Source: Kribbella sp. CA-293567
Lineage (GTDB): Bacteria > Actinomycetota > Actinomycetes > Propionibacteriales > Kribbellaceae
DNA length: 64,000 bases
Direction of reading: 5' to 3'
Assembly (NCBI RefSeq): GCF_027627575.1
Contig: NZ_CP114065.1
Coordinates: forward strand, 6,820,001 to 6,884,000
Positions 44,816-53,498 of this stretch are shown here, one piece after another. The notes below the pieces were generated by a model. The model was not told the DNA's origin. It saw nothing but the letters and a program-made list of their open reading frames with translations, and made no database searches. The translations under genes and the position numbers were made by a program. The number at the start of each line of letters is the position of its first letter. The stretch's first letter is position 1.

Positions 44816-44855
44816 AAAACGGGGGCCTCGGACAGGAATCCTGTCCAAGACCCCC
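44816..44855 (-). terminator. Rho-independent terminator of second LacI gene
   Basis: GGGGG/CCCCC outer arms and a perfect GGACAGGA/TCCTGTCC inner stem (44821-44855) are followed on the minus strand by GTTTTG. It lies downstream of the LacI gene and upstream of the sugar-operon promoter, separating the two. Confidence 0.8.
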
Positions 44856-44873
44856 GGAGGGTGTCTGTCGTTG

Positions 44874-45878
44874 TCAGACCAGCGCCCGCGACCTCAGCCG
44901 GGCGGTCGAGGCGCGGACCACCAGTTCGGGCTCGAACAGCAGTTCGTCGGCCGGTACGGCGGCGCGCTCGATCAGCGCGACCAGCATGTCGACCGCGGCC
45001 CGGCCCATCGCGTCGATCGGCTGGCGGACGGTGGTGAGGGGCGGATCGGTGCAGTTCATCATCGCGGAGTCGTCGTACCCGATCACCGAGACGTCGCCGG
45101 GCACCGACAGGCCGGCCCGGCGGACCGCGCGGATCGCGCCGAGCGCCAGGATGTCGCTCGCGCAGACGATGCCGGTGACGCCCTGCTTCACCAGCCGGGT
45201 GGTGGCCGCGTGCCCGCCCTCGAGCGAGAACATGGTGTGCTCGACCAGCGCGGGGTCGGCCTCGGGCGAGGAGAGGAACGTGTCCAGCTTGCGCCGCGAA
45301 GGGATGTGGTCGCGCGGGCCGAGCACCATGCCGATCTTCTGGTGCCCGAGCGCCCGCAGGTGGCCGATCGCCATCTCCGCGGCGACGACGTCGTCCGACG
45401 AGACCTGCGGGAAGCCGAGGTGGTCGACCGCCGCGTTGACCAGCACGGTCGGCAGCTTGCGCTCCTGGATCAGCTCGTAGTGCGCGTGCGGCGCATCGGC
45501 CTGGGCGTAGAAGCCACCGGCGAACACGACGCCCGACACCTGCTGCTGCAGCAACAGGTCGACGTAGTCGGCCTCGGAGACGCCACCGACCGTCCTGGTG
45601 CAGAGCAGCGAAGTGAAGCCCTGCTGCGCGAGTGCGCCACCGACGACCTCGGCGAAGGCCGGGAAGATCGGGTTCTGCAACTCCGGCAGCACCAGGCCGA
45701 CCAGCCGGGCCCGGTCGCCTCGGAGCTGGGTCGGACGCTCGTAGCCGAGCACGTCCAGCGCGGTCAGCACCGCCTCCCGGGTGGCCTCCGAGACCCCCGG
45801 TTTCCCGTTCAGCACCCGGCTCACGGTCGCTTCACTCACGCCGACCTTCTTGGCCACCTCTGCAAGACGTCGAGTCAT
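44874..45878 (-). CDS. LacI family repressor, probable regulator of the sugar operon
   Basis: 334 aa. LacI helix-turn-helix (AEVAKKVGVSEATVSRVLNGKPG) followed by the sugar-binding-protein-like domain. ATG at 45876-45878. It lies directly upstream of the ABC sugar operon on the same strand but is separated from it by a terminator. It is a paralogue of the LacI gene at 27232, with almost the same recognition region. An operator-like site lies 23 bases before its start, so autoregulation is likely. Confidence 0.92.
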   Translation of the reverse strand: MTRRLAEVAKKVGVSEATVSRVLNGKPGVSEATREAVLTALDVLGYERPTQLRGDRARLVGLVLPELQNPIFPAFAEVVGGALAQQGFTSLLCTRTVGGVSEADYVDLLLQQQVSGVVFAGGFYAQADAPHAHYELIQERKLPTVLVNAAVDHLGFPQVSSDDVVAAEMAIGHLRALGHQKIGMVLGPRDHIPSRRKLDTFLSSPEADPALVEHTMFSLEGGHAATTRLVKQGVTGIVCASDILALGAIRAVRRAGLSVPGDVSVIGYDDSAMMNCTDPPLTTVRQPIDAMGRAAVDMLVALIERAAVPADELLFEPELVVRASTARLRSRALV

Positions 45879-45900
45879 AGCGCAAACACTACGCCATATT

Positions 45901-45916
45901 TCGCAAATTCTTGCAG
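45901..45916. promoter_or_regulatory. LacI-type operator like that at 28300
   Basis: On the minus strand this reads CTGCAAG-AA-TTTGCGA, matching the perfect site CTGCAAG-AA-CTTGCAG at 28300-28315 in 13 of 16 positions. It lies between the second LacI gene and the divergent DUF4032 gene. Confidence 0.55.
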
Positions 45917-45964
45917 CCACTTGCGTCGCAGTACCGTCGGCCAGGAACTGCGACACTGGTGGAC

Positions 45965-47209
45965 GTGCCTCGTTTCGTAGCCACCCGCCCGGACACCGGT
46001 CTGCTGTCACTCCCGTGGGACATCCCGCTGGAGGACTGGCCCGAGGACCAGCTCGTCGCGCTGCCGCGCGGTATCTCCCGCCACGTCGTCCGGTTCGTCC
46101 GGGTGAACGGCACCGTCTACGCGATCAAAGAGGTGATGGAACACCTCGCGATGCACGAGTACCGGCTGCTGCGCGATCTGGAGCGCCTCGACTCGCCCTC
46201 GGTCGAGCCGGTCGGCGTGATCACCGACCGGGTGGACCGCGACGGCGAACCGCTGGACTCGATCCTGGTCACCAAGCACCTGCAGTTCTCGCTGCCGTAC
46301 CGCGCGCTGTTCTCCAGCACGCTGCGCCCGGACACCGTCAACCGGCTGATCGACGCGCTGGTCGCGCTGATCGTCCGGATGCACCTGCTCGGCTTCTTCT
46401 GGGGCGACTGCTCGCTGTCGAACACGTTGTTCCGGCGGGACGCCGGCGCCTTCGCGGCGTACCTGGTGGACGCCGAGACCGGCGAGCTGCACCAGGAGAT
46501 CTCCGACGGGCAGCGCGCGCACGACCTCTACACCGCCGAGATCAACCTGTTCGGCGAGCTGTCCGACCTGGAGGAGGGCGGCCTGCTCGACGCCGACATC
46601 GATCCGCTGGAGACGATCCACTCGATCACCGCGCGGTACGAGGCGCTCTGGAAGGAACTGACCGCGCCGGAGGAGTTCCACGCCGACGAGATGCACCGGC
46701 TGGACTCGCGGATCCGGCGGCTGAACGAGCTCGGCTTCGACGTCGCCGAGATCGACATCATCACCGACTGGGACGGCAGCCAGGTCCGGATCCAGCCGAA
46801 GGTCGTGGACGCCGGCCACCACAGCCGCCGGTTGCTGCGGCTGACCGGCCTCGACGTCGAGGAGAACCAGGCCCGCCGGCTGCTCAACGACCTGGACTCC
46901 TACTCCGCCGCGACCGACCAGCAGAACGAGGACGAGGAGATCGTCGCGCACAAGTGGCTGACCGAGGTGTTCGAGCCGGTGGTCCGGTCGGTCCCGCGCA
47001 ACCTGAATCGCAAACTGGAGCCGGCCGAGGTGTTCCACGAAGTACTGGAACACCGCTGGTTCCTGTCCGAGCAGGCCGGCCACGAGGTGGACACGACGAA
47101 GGCCGCCCGCTCGTACGTCGACGACGTCCTGGCCGCCAAGCCGGACGAGAAGCTCACCCTGCCGCCCGCGCCGCCGCCCGGTACGTCGCTCGATCCCGAC
47201 CTCGACTGA
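45965..47209 (+). CDS. DUF4032 kinase-like protein
   Basis: 414 aa. The sequence matches the actinobacterial DUF4032 family and has the residues of a small-molecule or LPS-type kinase: Lys55 in YAIKEV, Glu65 in the following helix, Asp148 and Asn153 in WGDCSLSNTL (catalytic loop) and Asp169 in LVDAETGE (metal-binding, DFG position). The C-terminal half (about 235-390) is the DUF4032 part. Substrate unknown. I choose the GTG at 45965, which gives the family-typical start PRFVATRP; GTG at 45959 is possible. Divergent from the LacI gene; the next gene follows after 17 bases. Confidence 0.8.
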   Translation: MPRFVATRPDTGLLSLPWDIPLEDWPEDQLVALPRGISRHVVRFVRVNGTVYAIKEVMEHLAMHEYRLLRDLERLDSPSVEPVGVITDRVDRDGEPLDSILVTKHLQFSLPYRALFSSTLRPDTVNRLIDALVALIVRMHLLGFFWGDCSLSNTLFRRDAGAFAAYLVDAETGELHQEISDGQRAHDLYTAEINLFGELSDLEEGGLLDADIDPLETIHSITARYEALWKELTAPEEFHADEMHRLDSRIRRLNELGFDVAEIDIITDWDGSQVRIQPKVVDAGHHSRRLLRLTGLDVEENQARRLLNDLDSYSAATDQQNEDEEIVAHKWLTEVFEPVVRSVPRNLNRKLEPAEVFHEVLEHRWFLSEQAGHEVDTTKAARSYVDDVLAAKPDEKLTLPPAPPPGTSLDPDLD

Positions 47210-47226
47210 CCGACCGGAGGCGCCGG

Positions 47227-48114
47227 ATGGACGTGAGTCGGTGGGCGAACTCGCGTGGCCTGACGGCTCTTCTGGTGACCGGCGCCTTCGCGGCCGGCGC
47301 CTACGGCGTCCACTCGGTACTCGAACAGACCGAGCCCGAGCCACGCCGACCTGTGACGCAATGGCGTTGGGAGTCCTACCGCACGGTTCAGCTCCGGGTC
47401 CCGGGCGACTGGGGATCGACCTGTGTCGTCAAACGGGAGCCTGCCTACGTCGGACGGCTGGGCGCCGTACCCGACATCGGCTGCGGTTCCCGGTTGTCGG
47501 ATCCCGAGGTCCGCTCGCCCTACCTCTGGTTCGCGAGCCGGGAGCCGGTCGGCGTACAAGGCAGTGGGGACGGGTGGACCGCCGAAACCCGGCTTCTACT
47601 CGGCGTGAAGGTCACTGTCTTCACCGACGACGACGTACTCCGCGACTCGATCTTCGGGTCGGCTCAGCCGATCGTCAGCACCGATGCCTACGGCTGCCAG
47701 CCGAACGTGCCCACCAAGAAGCCGCCGCTCGGTCACGCCCTTGCAGCCGTTGGCGCCGTCCAGTCGGTCACCATCTGCGACTACCGCGGCCGGCAACTGT
47801 TCGCCAGTTCGAGACTCGAAGGCGCTCGGGCACAGGCCGCGGTGGACGCTGTCCTCGCCGCACCGGCCGGCCGTGGCCCTGACTCGAAGGAGAAGTGCAC
47901 CAAGGTCAGCCCGATCGGCTTGCAGCTCAAGGTCGACGGCACCGCGCAAGCAGCCGAGGTCGCGATCCACTACAGCGGCTGTGCGGGCAACGGCGCCTCG
48001 GACGGAACCATCGAGCGCCGGCTGACCAGGCCGTACCTGCAGTTGCTGCTGTCCGGTCCCCACCGGCTGTCCGGCTGGAGCGGCGACAGCGGCATCGGAC
48101 TGCTGCCCCGCTGA
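47227..48114 (+). CDS. Membrane-anchored secreted protein, unknown
   Basis: 295 aa. A single N-terminal hydrophobic helix (about residues 10-31) anchors an extracytoplasmic domain with six or more cysteines, likely as disulfides. No known domain is recognised. The repeat-like elements WESYRTVQLRVPGDWG and the late IGLQLKVDGTAQ give no clear hit. GGAGGCGCCGG precedes the ATG. It lies 17 bases after the DUF4032 gene and is probably in the same operon. It converges on the SDR gene with no gap. Confidence 0.65.
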   Translation: MDVSRWANSRGLTALLVTGAFAAGAYGVHSVLEQTEPEPRRPVTQWRWESYRTVQLRVPGDWGSTCVVKREPAYVGRLGAVPDIGCGSRLSDPEVRSPYLWFASREPVGVQGSGDGWTAETRLLLGVKVTVFTDDDVLRDSIFGSAQPIVSTDAYGCQPNVPTKKPPLGHALAAVGAVQSVTICDYRGRQLFASSRLEGARAQAAVDAVLAAPAGRGPDSKEKCTKVSPIGLQLKVDGTAQAAEVAIHYSGCAGNGASDGTIERRLTRPYLQLLLSGPHRLSGWSGDSGIGLLPR

Positions 48115-48882
48115 TCAGCGCGGCGGCATCCGGAGGGCGCCGTCGAGGCGGATGACCTCGCCGTTGAGGAGCTGGTTGGTGACGATGTGGTCGACCAGGG
48201 CGGCGTACTCCGCGGGGCGGCCGAGGCGGGCCGGGTGCGGGACCTGCTGTTCCAGGACCTTGCGGGCGTCTTCGGGGAGGCCGGCGAGCATGGGGGTCTC
48301 CATCGTGCCGGGGGCGATGGTGACGACGCGGATGCCCTTGTCGGCCAGGTCGCGGGCGGCGGTCAGGGTGAGGGCGACGATGGCGCCCTTGCTCGACGCG
48401 TACGCCGCTTGGCCGATCTGGCCGTCGTAGGCGGCGATCGACGCGGTCATCACGACCACGCCGCGGTCGCCGTCCTGGTCCGGCTCCAGCGCGATCATCC
48501 GCTCAGCGGCCAGCCGGAGCACGTTGAAGGTGCCGATCAGGTTGACCTCGACCACCTGCCGGAAGGTTGCCAATGGCAACGGTCCTTTGCGGCCGACGAC
48601 CCGGCCGGGGGTGGCGATCCCGGCGCAGGTGACGACCAGACGCAGCGGGCCCAGAGCGGCGGCCGTGTCGAGGGCGGCGGCGACGGCGGTCTCGTCGGTG
48701 ACGTCGGTGGGCACGAAGACGACGCGCTCCCCCAGTTCGTCGGCGATCGCTTTGCCCGCCGACGACGGCAGGTCGCAGATCACCACACCGGCACCGGACG
48801 CGGCAAAGCGGCGTACGGTCGCCTCACCGAGACCGGAGCCACCACCGGTGACCAGAACGACATCGGATGGGCCTAGCTTCAT
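48115..48882 (-). CDS. SDR family 3-hydroxyacyl-CoA dehydrogenase-like enzyme
   Basis: 255 aa short-chain dehydrogenase. The NAD-binding TGGGSGLG motif lies at 12-19; the catalytic residues are Asn114, Ser148, Tyr161 and Lys165 (YASSK). It resembles HSD17B10-type 3-hydroxyacyl-CoA dehydrogenases, which oxidise short branched 3-hydroxyacyl-CoA. The ATG overlaps the stop of the acyl-CoA dehydrogenase gene as ATGA, and AGGAG lies inside that gene. The pair suggests fatty-acid or branched-chain amino acid degradation under control of the divergent TetR. Confidence 0.9.
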   Translation of the reverse strand: MKLGPSDVVLVTGGGSGLGEATVRRFAASGAGVVICDLPSSAGKAIADELGERVVFVPTDVTDETAVAAALDTAAALGPLRLVVTCAGIATPGRVVGRKGPLPLATFRQVVEVNLIGTFNVLRLAAERMIALEPDQDGDRGVVVMTASIAAYDGQIGQAAYASSKGAIVALTLTAARDLADKGIRVVTIAPGTMETPMLAGLPEDARKVLEQQVPHPARLGRPAEYAALVDHIVTNQLLNGEVIRLDGALRMPPR

Positions 48883-50030
48883 CGAACACTCCTGAGTAGA
48901 TCGCGGCTGATGACCAGTCGCTGGATCTGGTTGGTTCCTTCGAAGATCTGGGTCACCTTCGCCTCGCGCATGTAGCGCTCGGCGGGGAACTCGCGGGTGT
49001 AACCGTAGCCACCGAGCACCTGGACGGCGTCGGTGGTCACCTTCATCGCGGCGTCGGTGCAGACCAGCTTGGCGATCGCCGCCTGCTGGGTGAACGGCCG
49101 GCCCAGATCCCGCCGCCGGGCCGCCTGCAGGTACGTCGCCCGGGCGGACTCGGTCGCCGCGGCCATGTCGGCCAGCAGGAACTGCATGCCCTGGAAGTCG
49201 GAGATCGGCTGCCCGAACTGCTCCCGGCCCAGCGAGTACGACGCGGCCAGGTCGAGCGCGGCCTGCGCCAGCCCGACCGCGCAAGCCGCGATCCCGAGCC
49301 GGCCGGAGTCGAGCGCCGACAGCGCGATCCGCATCCCGTCGCCCTCGTTGCCGATCAGGTTGGCGACCGGGACCCGCACCTGGTCGAAGTTGACCAGCGT
49401 GGTGGTCGACCCGGTCAGGCCCATCTTGCGCTCGGGCGCACCGAAGCTGAGCCCCTCGCAGGAGGCCGGCACGTGGAAGGCCGAGATACCGCGCTTGGGG
49501 TCGGCCGACGTCCGCGCGAAGGTGGTGTAGAAGTCGGCCTGCGAGCCGTGCGTGATCCACGACTTGGTCCCCGACAGTACGTAGTGGTCGCCGTCGCGGA
49601 CTGCCTTCGTTGTCATCGCACTGATGTCCGAACCGGCCTGTGGCTCCGACAACGCGTAGGCACCGAGCAACTCGCCGCCGACCAGGTCGGGCAGCAGCAG
49701 TTCGCGCTGGTCCGCCGAGCCGAAGTTCGCGATCGCGTAGCTGGTCATGGTGTGCACCGACAGGCCGACACCGACCGACATCCAGGCCGCGGAGATCTCC
49801 TCCAGCATCTGCAGGTAGACCTCGTACGGCTGCTCGGCGCCGCCGTACTGCTCCGGATAGGGCAGGCCCAGCAGCCCGGCCTTCCCGAGCGTGCGGAACG
49901 TCTCCCGCGGGAAGCTCTCGGCCTCCTCCGCCTTCGCGGCGTACGGCGCGAGCTCGTGCTCGCACAGGTCCCGGACCAGACCCAGCAGATCGCCGGCCTC
50001 CTCGGTCGGGAGCAAGCGGTCGACCGCCAT
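48879..50030 (-). CDS. Acyl-CoA dehydrogenase
   Basis: 383 aa flavoenzyme that makes the alpha,beta double bond in acyl-CoA. The FAD-binding ALSEPQAGSD and WITHGS segments are seen. The catalytic base is probably Glu364 in IFEGTNQIQR, the position used by short/medium-chain enzymes. ATG at 50028-50030, with AGAGGGG upstream. Coupled to the SDR gene and divergent from a TetR gene with multiple ATACT half-sites between. Confidence 0.93.
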   Translation of the reverse strand: MAVDRLLPTEEAGDLLGLVRDLCEHELAPYAAKAEEAESFPRETFRTLGKAGLLGLPYPEQYGGAEQPYEVYLQMLEEISAAWMSVGVGLSVHTMTSYAIANFGSADQRELLLPDLVGGELLGAYALSEPQAGSDISAMTTKAVRDGDHYVLSGTKSWITHGSQADFYTTFARTSADPKRGISAFHVPASCEGLSFGAPERKMGLTGSTTTLVNFDQVRVPVANLIGNEGDGMRIALSALDSGRLGIAACAVGLAQAALDLAASYSLGREQFGQPISDFQGMQFLLADMAAATESARATYLQAARRRDLGRPFTQQAAIAKLVCTDAAMKVTTDAVQVLGGYGYTREFPAERYMREAKVTQIFEGTNQIQRLVISRDLLRSVR

Positions 50031-50060
50031 CGGGCACCCCTCTCAGCAAGCTACCGAAAT

Positions 50061-50098
50061 GATACTCGCATTGATACTGAAGACCATACTTGAGTATC
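50061..50098. promoter_or_regulatory. Candidate TetR operator with repeated ATACT half-sites
   Basis: GATACTC (50061-50067) and GAGTATC (50092-50098) are perfect inverted arms. Two more half-sites, GATACTG (50073-50079) and CATACTT, lie between them. The block fills the 86-bp gap between the divergent acyl-CoA dehydrogenase and TetR genes. Confidence 0.6.
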
Positions 50099-50116
50099 GT
50101 TCTATGCTGTCTCGAT

Positions 50117-50701
50117 ATGACAACAGTCGTCCCCGGGCGCCGTACCCGCAGGCAGTCCGAGCTGCTCGACCGGCTCCTGTCCCTGTTTCTCACGCAAGGC
50201 TTCAGCCGGTTCACTCTGGACGACCTCGCCGCGGAGCTGCGCTGCAGCAAGACGACCTTGTACGCCCTGGCGCCGAGCAAGGAGCAGCTCGCCGTCGAGG
50301 TGGTCAAGCACTACTTCAAGAACGCCACCGCCGAGGTCGAGTCGGCGGTCGCCAAGCAGACCCGGCCGGACCGCCGGATCGCGGCGTACCTGAACGCCGT
50401 CGCCGACGCGCTGCGCCCGGCCGGCCGGACCTTCCTGGACGACGTCGCCACCTTCGCGCCGGCCCGGTCGGTCTACGAGCGCAACACCCGGATCGCGGCC
50501 GACCGGGTCCGCTCGCTGATCGAGGACGGGATCGCCAGCCGGGCCTTCCGGCAGGTCGACATCGGCTTCGCGGCCGAAATGGTCGCGCACACCATGCAGG
50601 CGATCCAGCGCGGAGACATCACCCGGCGGACCGGGCTGAGCGACGCCGAGGCGTACCGCGAGCTCGCCTCCTTCGTGCTGCACTCGCTGCGCCAGGACTG
50701 A
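50117..50701 (+). CDS. TetR family regulator
   Basis: 194 aa. Helix-turn-helix at about residues 15-60 (FTLDDLAAELRCSKTTLYALAPSKEQL). It is divergent from the acyl-CoA dehydrogenase and SDR pair and probably represses it in answer to an acyl-CoA or related ligand. The ATG at 50117 is chosen; the region above holds operator half-sites. The ribosome-binding site is poor, so a leaderless mRNA is possible. Confidence 0.88.
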   Translation: MTTVVPGRRTRRQSELLDRLLSLFLTQGFSRFTLDDLAAELRCSKTTLYALAPSKEQLAVEVVKHYFKNATAEVESAVAKQTRPDRRIAAYLNAVADALRPAGRTFLDDVATFAPARSVYERNTRIAADRVRSLIEDGIASRAFRQVDIGFAAEMVAHTMQAIQRGDITRRTGLSDAEAYRELASFVLHSLRQD

Positions 50702-50715
50702 GCCGAAAAAAGCCG

Positions 50716-50748
50716 GGTCCGGAAGCTGCCGTCGCCCACCTCCGGACC
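50716..50748 (-). terminator. Hairpin with T tract on the minus strand
   Basis: GGTCCGGA and TCCGGACC form perfect 8-bp arms (50716-50723, 50741-50748). On the minus strand the stem is followed by GGCTTTTTT. Read that way it looks like a terminator facing the TetR gene's antisense strand, though both flanking genes are on the plus strand. Confidence 0.4.
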
Positions 50749-50772
50749 GCTCGCGATGGAAAGCTGTCCACC

Positions 50773-51660
50773 ATGACGACTGTCTCCCTCCGGCGCGCCG
50801 CGGCGACGTTGATCGCCGGCGCCTTCGCCTTCGCGGCGCTGCCCGCCGCCTCGGCTGTCCCGGCGGTCCCGCGGAAGCCGGAGCCACCGCGCTCCGCGGC
50901 GGCGATCACCGCGGAACTGAACGAGCACGTCGAGCTCCCCGGTACGGCGTGGATGACCCGTCCGGACGGCAGGATCCTCGTCTCCTACGACTCCACCGTG
51001 ACCGGAGCCAGGTTGCAGGCGCTGACCAGGCAGACGCAGCGCTTCGGCAGCCAGGTAGTGCTGGAGAGGATGCCCGGCAAGCTCGGCAAGAAGCTCGGGG
51101 GCGGCGGCGTGATCTGGGGCGGCGAGTACAAGTGCTCGCTCGGCTTCAACGTCCAGCGCAAGGGCCGTTTCTACTTCCTGACCGCGGGCCACTGCGGCAA
51201 CTTCGCGCCGCACTGGTACCACGACGAGCGGAAGACGAACCGGATCGGCACCGTCCACCACTCCAGCTACGCATGGAACGACTACGCCCTGGTCGTCTAC
51301 CGCTCCGGCCTCAAGCCGGGCGGCAGCGTGAGCCTGCCGAACCGCCGGTCCCAGGACATCACCAAGGCGATGAACCCCGGCATCAACCAGCTGGTCTACC
51401 GCATGGGTGCCACCAGCGGCCTGCACAGCGGCCGGGTCACCGGTCTCAACGCGACCGTGAACTACCCCGACGGCCGGGTGGCCGGACTGATCCGCACCAG
51501 CGTCTGCGCCGACGAAGGAGACTCCGGCGGCCCGCTGTTCTACCGGAACTTCGCCTTCGGCCTGACCTCCGGCGGTACCGGCGACTGCCGGTCCGGCGGC
51601 GTGACCTATTTCCAGCCCGTCGTCGAGGCGCTGAACGTCTACGGCGTCACCGTCTACTGA
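50773..51660 (+). CDS. Secreted streptogrisin-like serine protease (S1E)
   Basis: 295 aa. Signal peptide (about residues 1-28), propeptide (about 29-108) and mature chymotrypsin-fold protease. Catalytic triad His140 (TAGHC), Asp170 (WNDYALV) and Ser251 (EGDSGGPLF). Cys121/141 and Cys245/272 match the two streptogrisin disulfides. The C-terminus QPVVEALNVYGVTVY is typical. It differs from the other two proteases here: basic, less similar, and it keeps the usual GDSGGP. Its upstream region lacks the paired-hairpin leader of the other two. Confidence 0.93.
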   Translation: MTTVSLRRAAATLIAGAFAFAALPAASAVPAVPRKPEPPRSAAAITAELNEHVELPGTAWMTRPDGRILVSYDSTVTGARLQALTRQTQRFGSQVVLERMPGKLGKKLGGGGVIWGGEYKCSLGFNVQRKGRFYFLTAGHCGNFAPHWYHDERKTNRIGTVHHSSYAWNDYALVVYRSGLKPGGSVSLPNRRSQDITKAMNPGINQLVYRMGATSGLHSGRVTGLNATVNYPDGRVAGLIRTSVCADEGDSGGPLFYRNFAFGLTSGGTGDCRSGGVTYFQPVVEALNVYGVTVY

Positions 51661-51702
51661 TCCGGGCCCCAGAGCTTGGCCCCGGCGAGTAGCGTTTCCG
51701 GA

Positions 51703-53355
51703 ATGCAGCTGAAGTTGGGGCCCCTGCTCCGGTACGTCGACGAAACCCGCGCAACCGTCTGGGTGGAGACCACCGAAGCCGGCGAGGTCGAAGTGCTCGG
51801 GCACCGCACCAGAACCTGGTCGGTGCACGGGCACCACTACGCACTGGTGCTGATCGAAGGACTCGAGCCGGCCACCGCGACGCCGTACGAGGTGCATCTC
51901 GACGGCGAGAAGGTCTGGCCGCCGGCCGACAGTCCGTACGGGCCGAGCGTGATCCGGACGCCCCGGGCGGACGGGACCTTCCGGCTGACCTTCGGGTCCT
52001 GCCGGCGATCGGCGCCGTTCGACGAGCAGGGCTTCAAGGACTTCGGGCCGGACGCCCTGGTGGCGCTGGCCGAGCGGATGACGTCCGGCGCGGGCGACAC
52101 CGAGTGGCCGGACGCGGTGTTGCTGCTCGGTGACCAGGTCTACGCGGACGACCCGTCGGACGTCGTACTGGAGAAGCTGCGGGCCGCTCACGGGCGCCGG
52201 CCGGATTCCGAGGTGGCCGATGAGATCGGCAACTTCGAGGAGTACACCTGGCTGTACGACGACGCCTGGCTGAACCCAGCCGTCCGGTGGCTGTTCTCCA
52301 CCGTGCCGCTGTGCATGTTGCTCGACGACCACGATCTGCGCGACGACTGGAACACCTCGCTGACCTGGCGTCGCTGGGTGACCCGGCAGTCCTGGTGGCA
52401 CGACCGGGTGGTCGGCGCGTACGCGTCGTACTGGGTGTACCAGCACCTCGGCAACCTGTCGCCGGAGCAGCTCGACAAGGATCCGACGTACGCCGCGATG
52501 CGCGGACTGGACGACGAGGACGAACGCAGCTCCTACCTGGACGCCTTCGCCTGGGAGGCCGACGAGGACCCGGCGTCGACCCGGTGGAGCTTCTACCGCG
52601 ACTTCGGCGCGCGGTCTCGCGGGGTCCGCCTGGTGGCCGTCGACTCCCGGTGCTCGCGGCAGCTGGAACCCGATGAGCGGGCGATGGTCGACGCGCACGA
52701 GTGGGAGTGGGTCCGGCGGCACACGGTCGAGGCGTCGCAGCCGATCAACCACCTGCTGCTCGCCTCCACCCTGCCGTTCCTGCTCGCGCCGGGCCTGCAC
52801 CACCTGGAGGGCTGGGACGAGGCGATCTCGTCGGGCGCCTGGGGACCGCGCGGGTCGCGGCTGGGCGAGAAGATCCGGCAGGGCATGGATCTGGAGCACT
52901 GGGCGTCGTTCCGCAGGTCCTTCGACGACGTGACCGAGCTGCTCGGCGAGCTGGTCCGGGCCGACGATCCGCCGAACTCGATCCTGATGCTGTCCGGCGA
53001 CGTGCACTGCAGCTACCTGACGGAAGCGTCACTGAACGGCGTCGACCATCCGCGGACCGCGATCCGCCAGTTGACGATGTCGCCGTTCCGCAACCCGGTG
53101 GGCTGGCACATCAAGCTGGCGAACAGGCTGCTCGACAGCTGGGGCATGACGAAGGTGCTGCACCGGCTGGCCCGGTCGGCCGGAGTGCGTGACGTGGCGG
53201 CGAACTGGCGGACGGCGTACGGGCCGTGGTTCGAGAACGGCGTGATGACGGTGGTCGTGCGGGGTGACGACGCGGACGTGGCGGTCGATCACGCGCGCCT
53301 CGTGGACGGCCGGCAGAAGCTGAAGAGCACTCTGCGTCACCGGCTGACCGCCTGA
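51703..53355 (+). CDS. PhoD-like alkaline phosphatase D family protein
   Basis: 550 aa metallophosphoesterase. Motifs include TFGSCRRSAPF, LLLGDQVYADDP, LLDDHDLRDDWN and MLSGDVHCSYL, which supply the Asp/His metal ligands of PhoD-type enzymes. No signal peptide or Tat motif is visible, unlike classic secreted PhoD, so this member is probably cytoplasmic. Substrate unknown, most likely a phosphodiester or monoester. ATG at 51703; the ribosome-binding site is weak. It lies between two streptogrisin genes on the same strand. Confidence 0.87.
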   Translation: MQLKLGPLLRYVDETRATVWVETTEAGEVEVLGHRTRTWSVHGHHYALVLIEGLEPATATPYEVHLDGEKVWPPADSPYGPSVIRTPRADGTFRLTFGSCRRSAPFDEQGFKDFGPDALVALAERMTSGAGDTEWPDAVLLLGDQVYADDPSDVVLEKLRAAHGRRPDSEVADEIGNFEEYTWLYDDAWLNPAVRWLFSTVPLCMLLDDHDLRDDWNTSLTWRRWVTRQSWWHDRVVGAYASYWVYQHLGNLSPEQLDKDPTYAAMRGLDDEDERSSYLDAFAWEADEDPASTRWSFYRDFGARSRGVRLVAVDSRCSRQLEPDERAMVDAHEWEWVRRHTVEASQPINHLLLASTLPFLLAPGLHHLEGWDEAISSGAWGPRGSRLGEKIRQGMDLEHWASFRRSFDDVTELLGELVRADDPPNSILMLSGDVHCSYLTEASLNGVDHPRTAIRQLTMSPFRNPVGWHIKLANRLLDSWGMTKVLHRLARSAGVRDVAANWRTAYGPWFENGVMTVVVRGDDADVAVDHARLVDGRQKLKSTLRHRLTA

Positions 53356-53452
53356 GGGTGAGCAGGGGGTGTCGCGGAGGGAAACCCTTACTCTCTGAGT
53401 TCGCACGGGCACTTTATGACAGTTTCCGGTAGAACAGATCACGGTTGAGTCA

Positions 53453-53492
53453 AGGACGCACCCGCCCCGAGCGCGTCCTCATCCTGAGGAGG
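53453..53492 (+). promoter_or_regulatory. 5'UTR with two mutually exclusive hairpins (copy A)
   Basis: Hairpin 1 pairs AGGACGC (53453-53459) with GCGTCCT (53473-53479). Hairpin 2 pairs TCCTCA (53476-53481) with TGAGGA (53485-53490). They share TCCT, so only one can form. Hairpin 2 hides the ribosome-binding site GAGGAGG (53486-53492) of the protease gene. An almost identical layout stands before the third protease gene. Confidence 0.6.
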
Positions 53493-53498
53493 CTGACC

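Noticed and set aside
48115..50307. Single 730-aa fusion of acyl-CoA dehydrogenase region and SDR
   Set aside because: The first part reads in a shadow frame; the real dehydrogenase is in another frame with its catalytic Glu, and the SDR has its own start and ribosome-binding site.
50473..53007. Minus-strand open frame of 844 aa under the TetR, protease and PhoD genes
   Set aside because: Low-complexity translation without motifs, antisense to well-supported genes.
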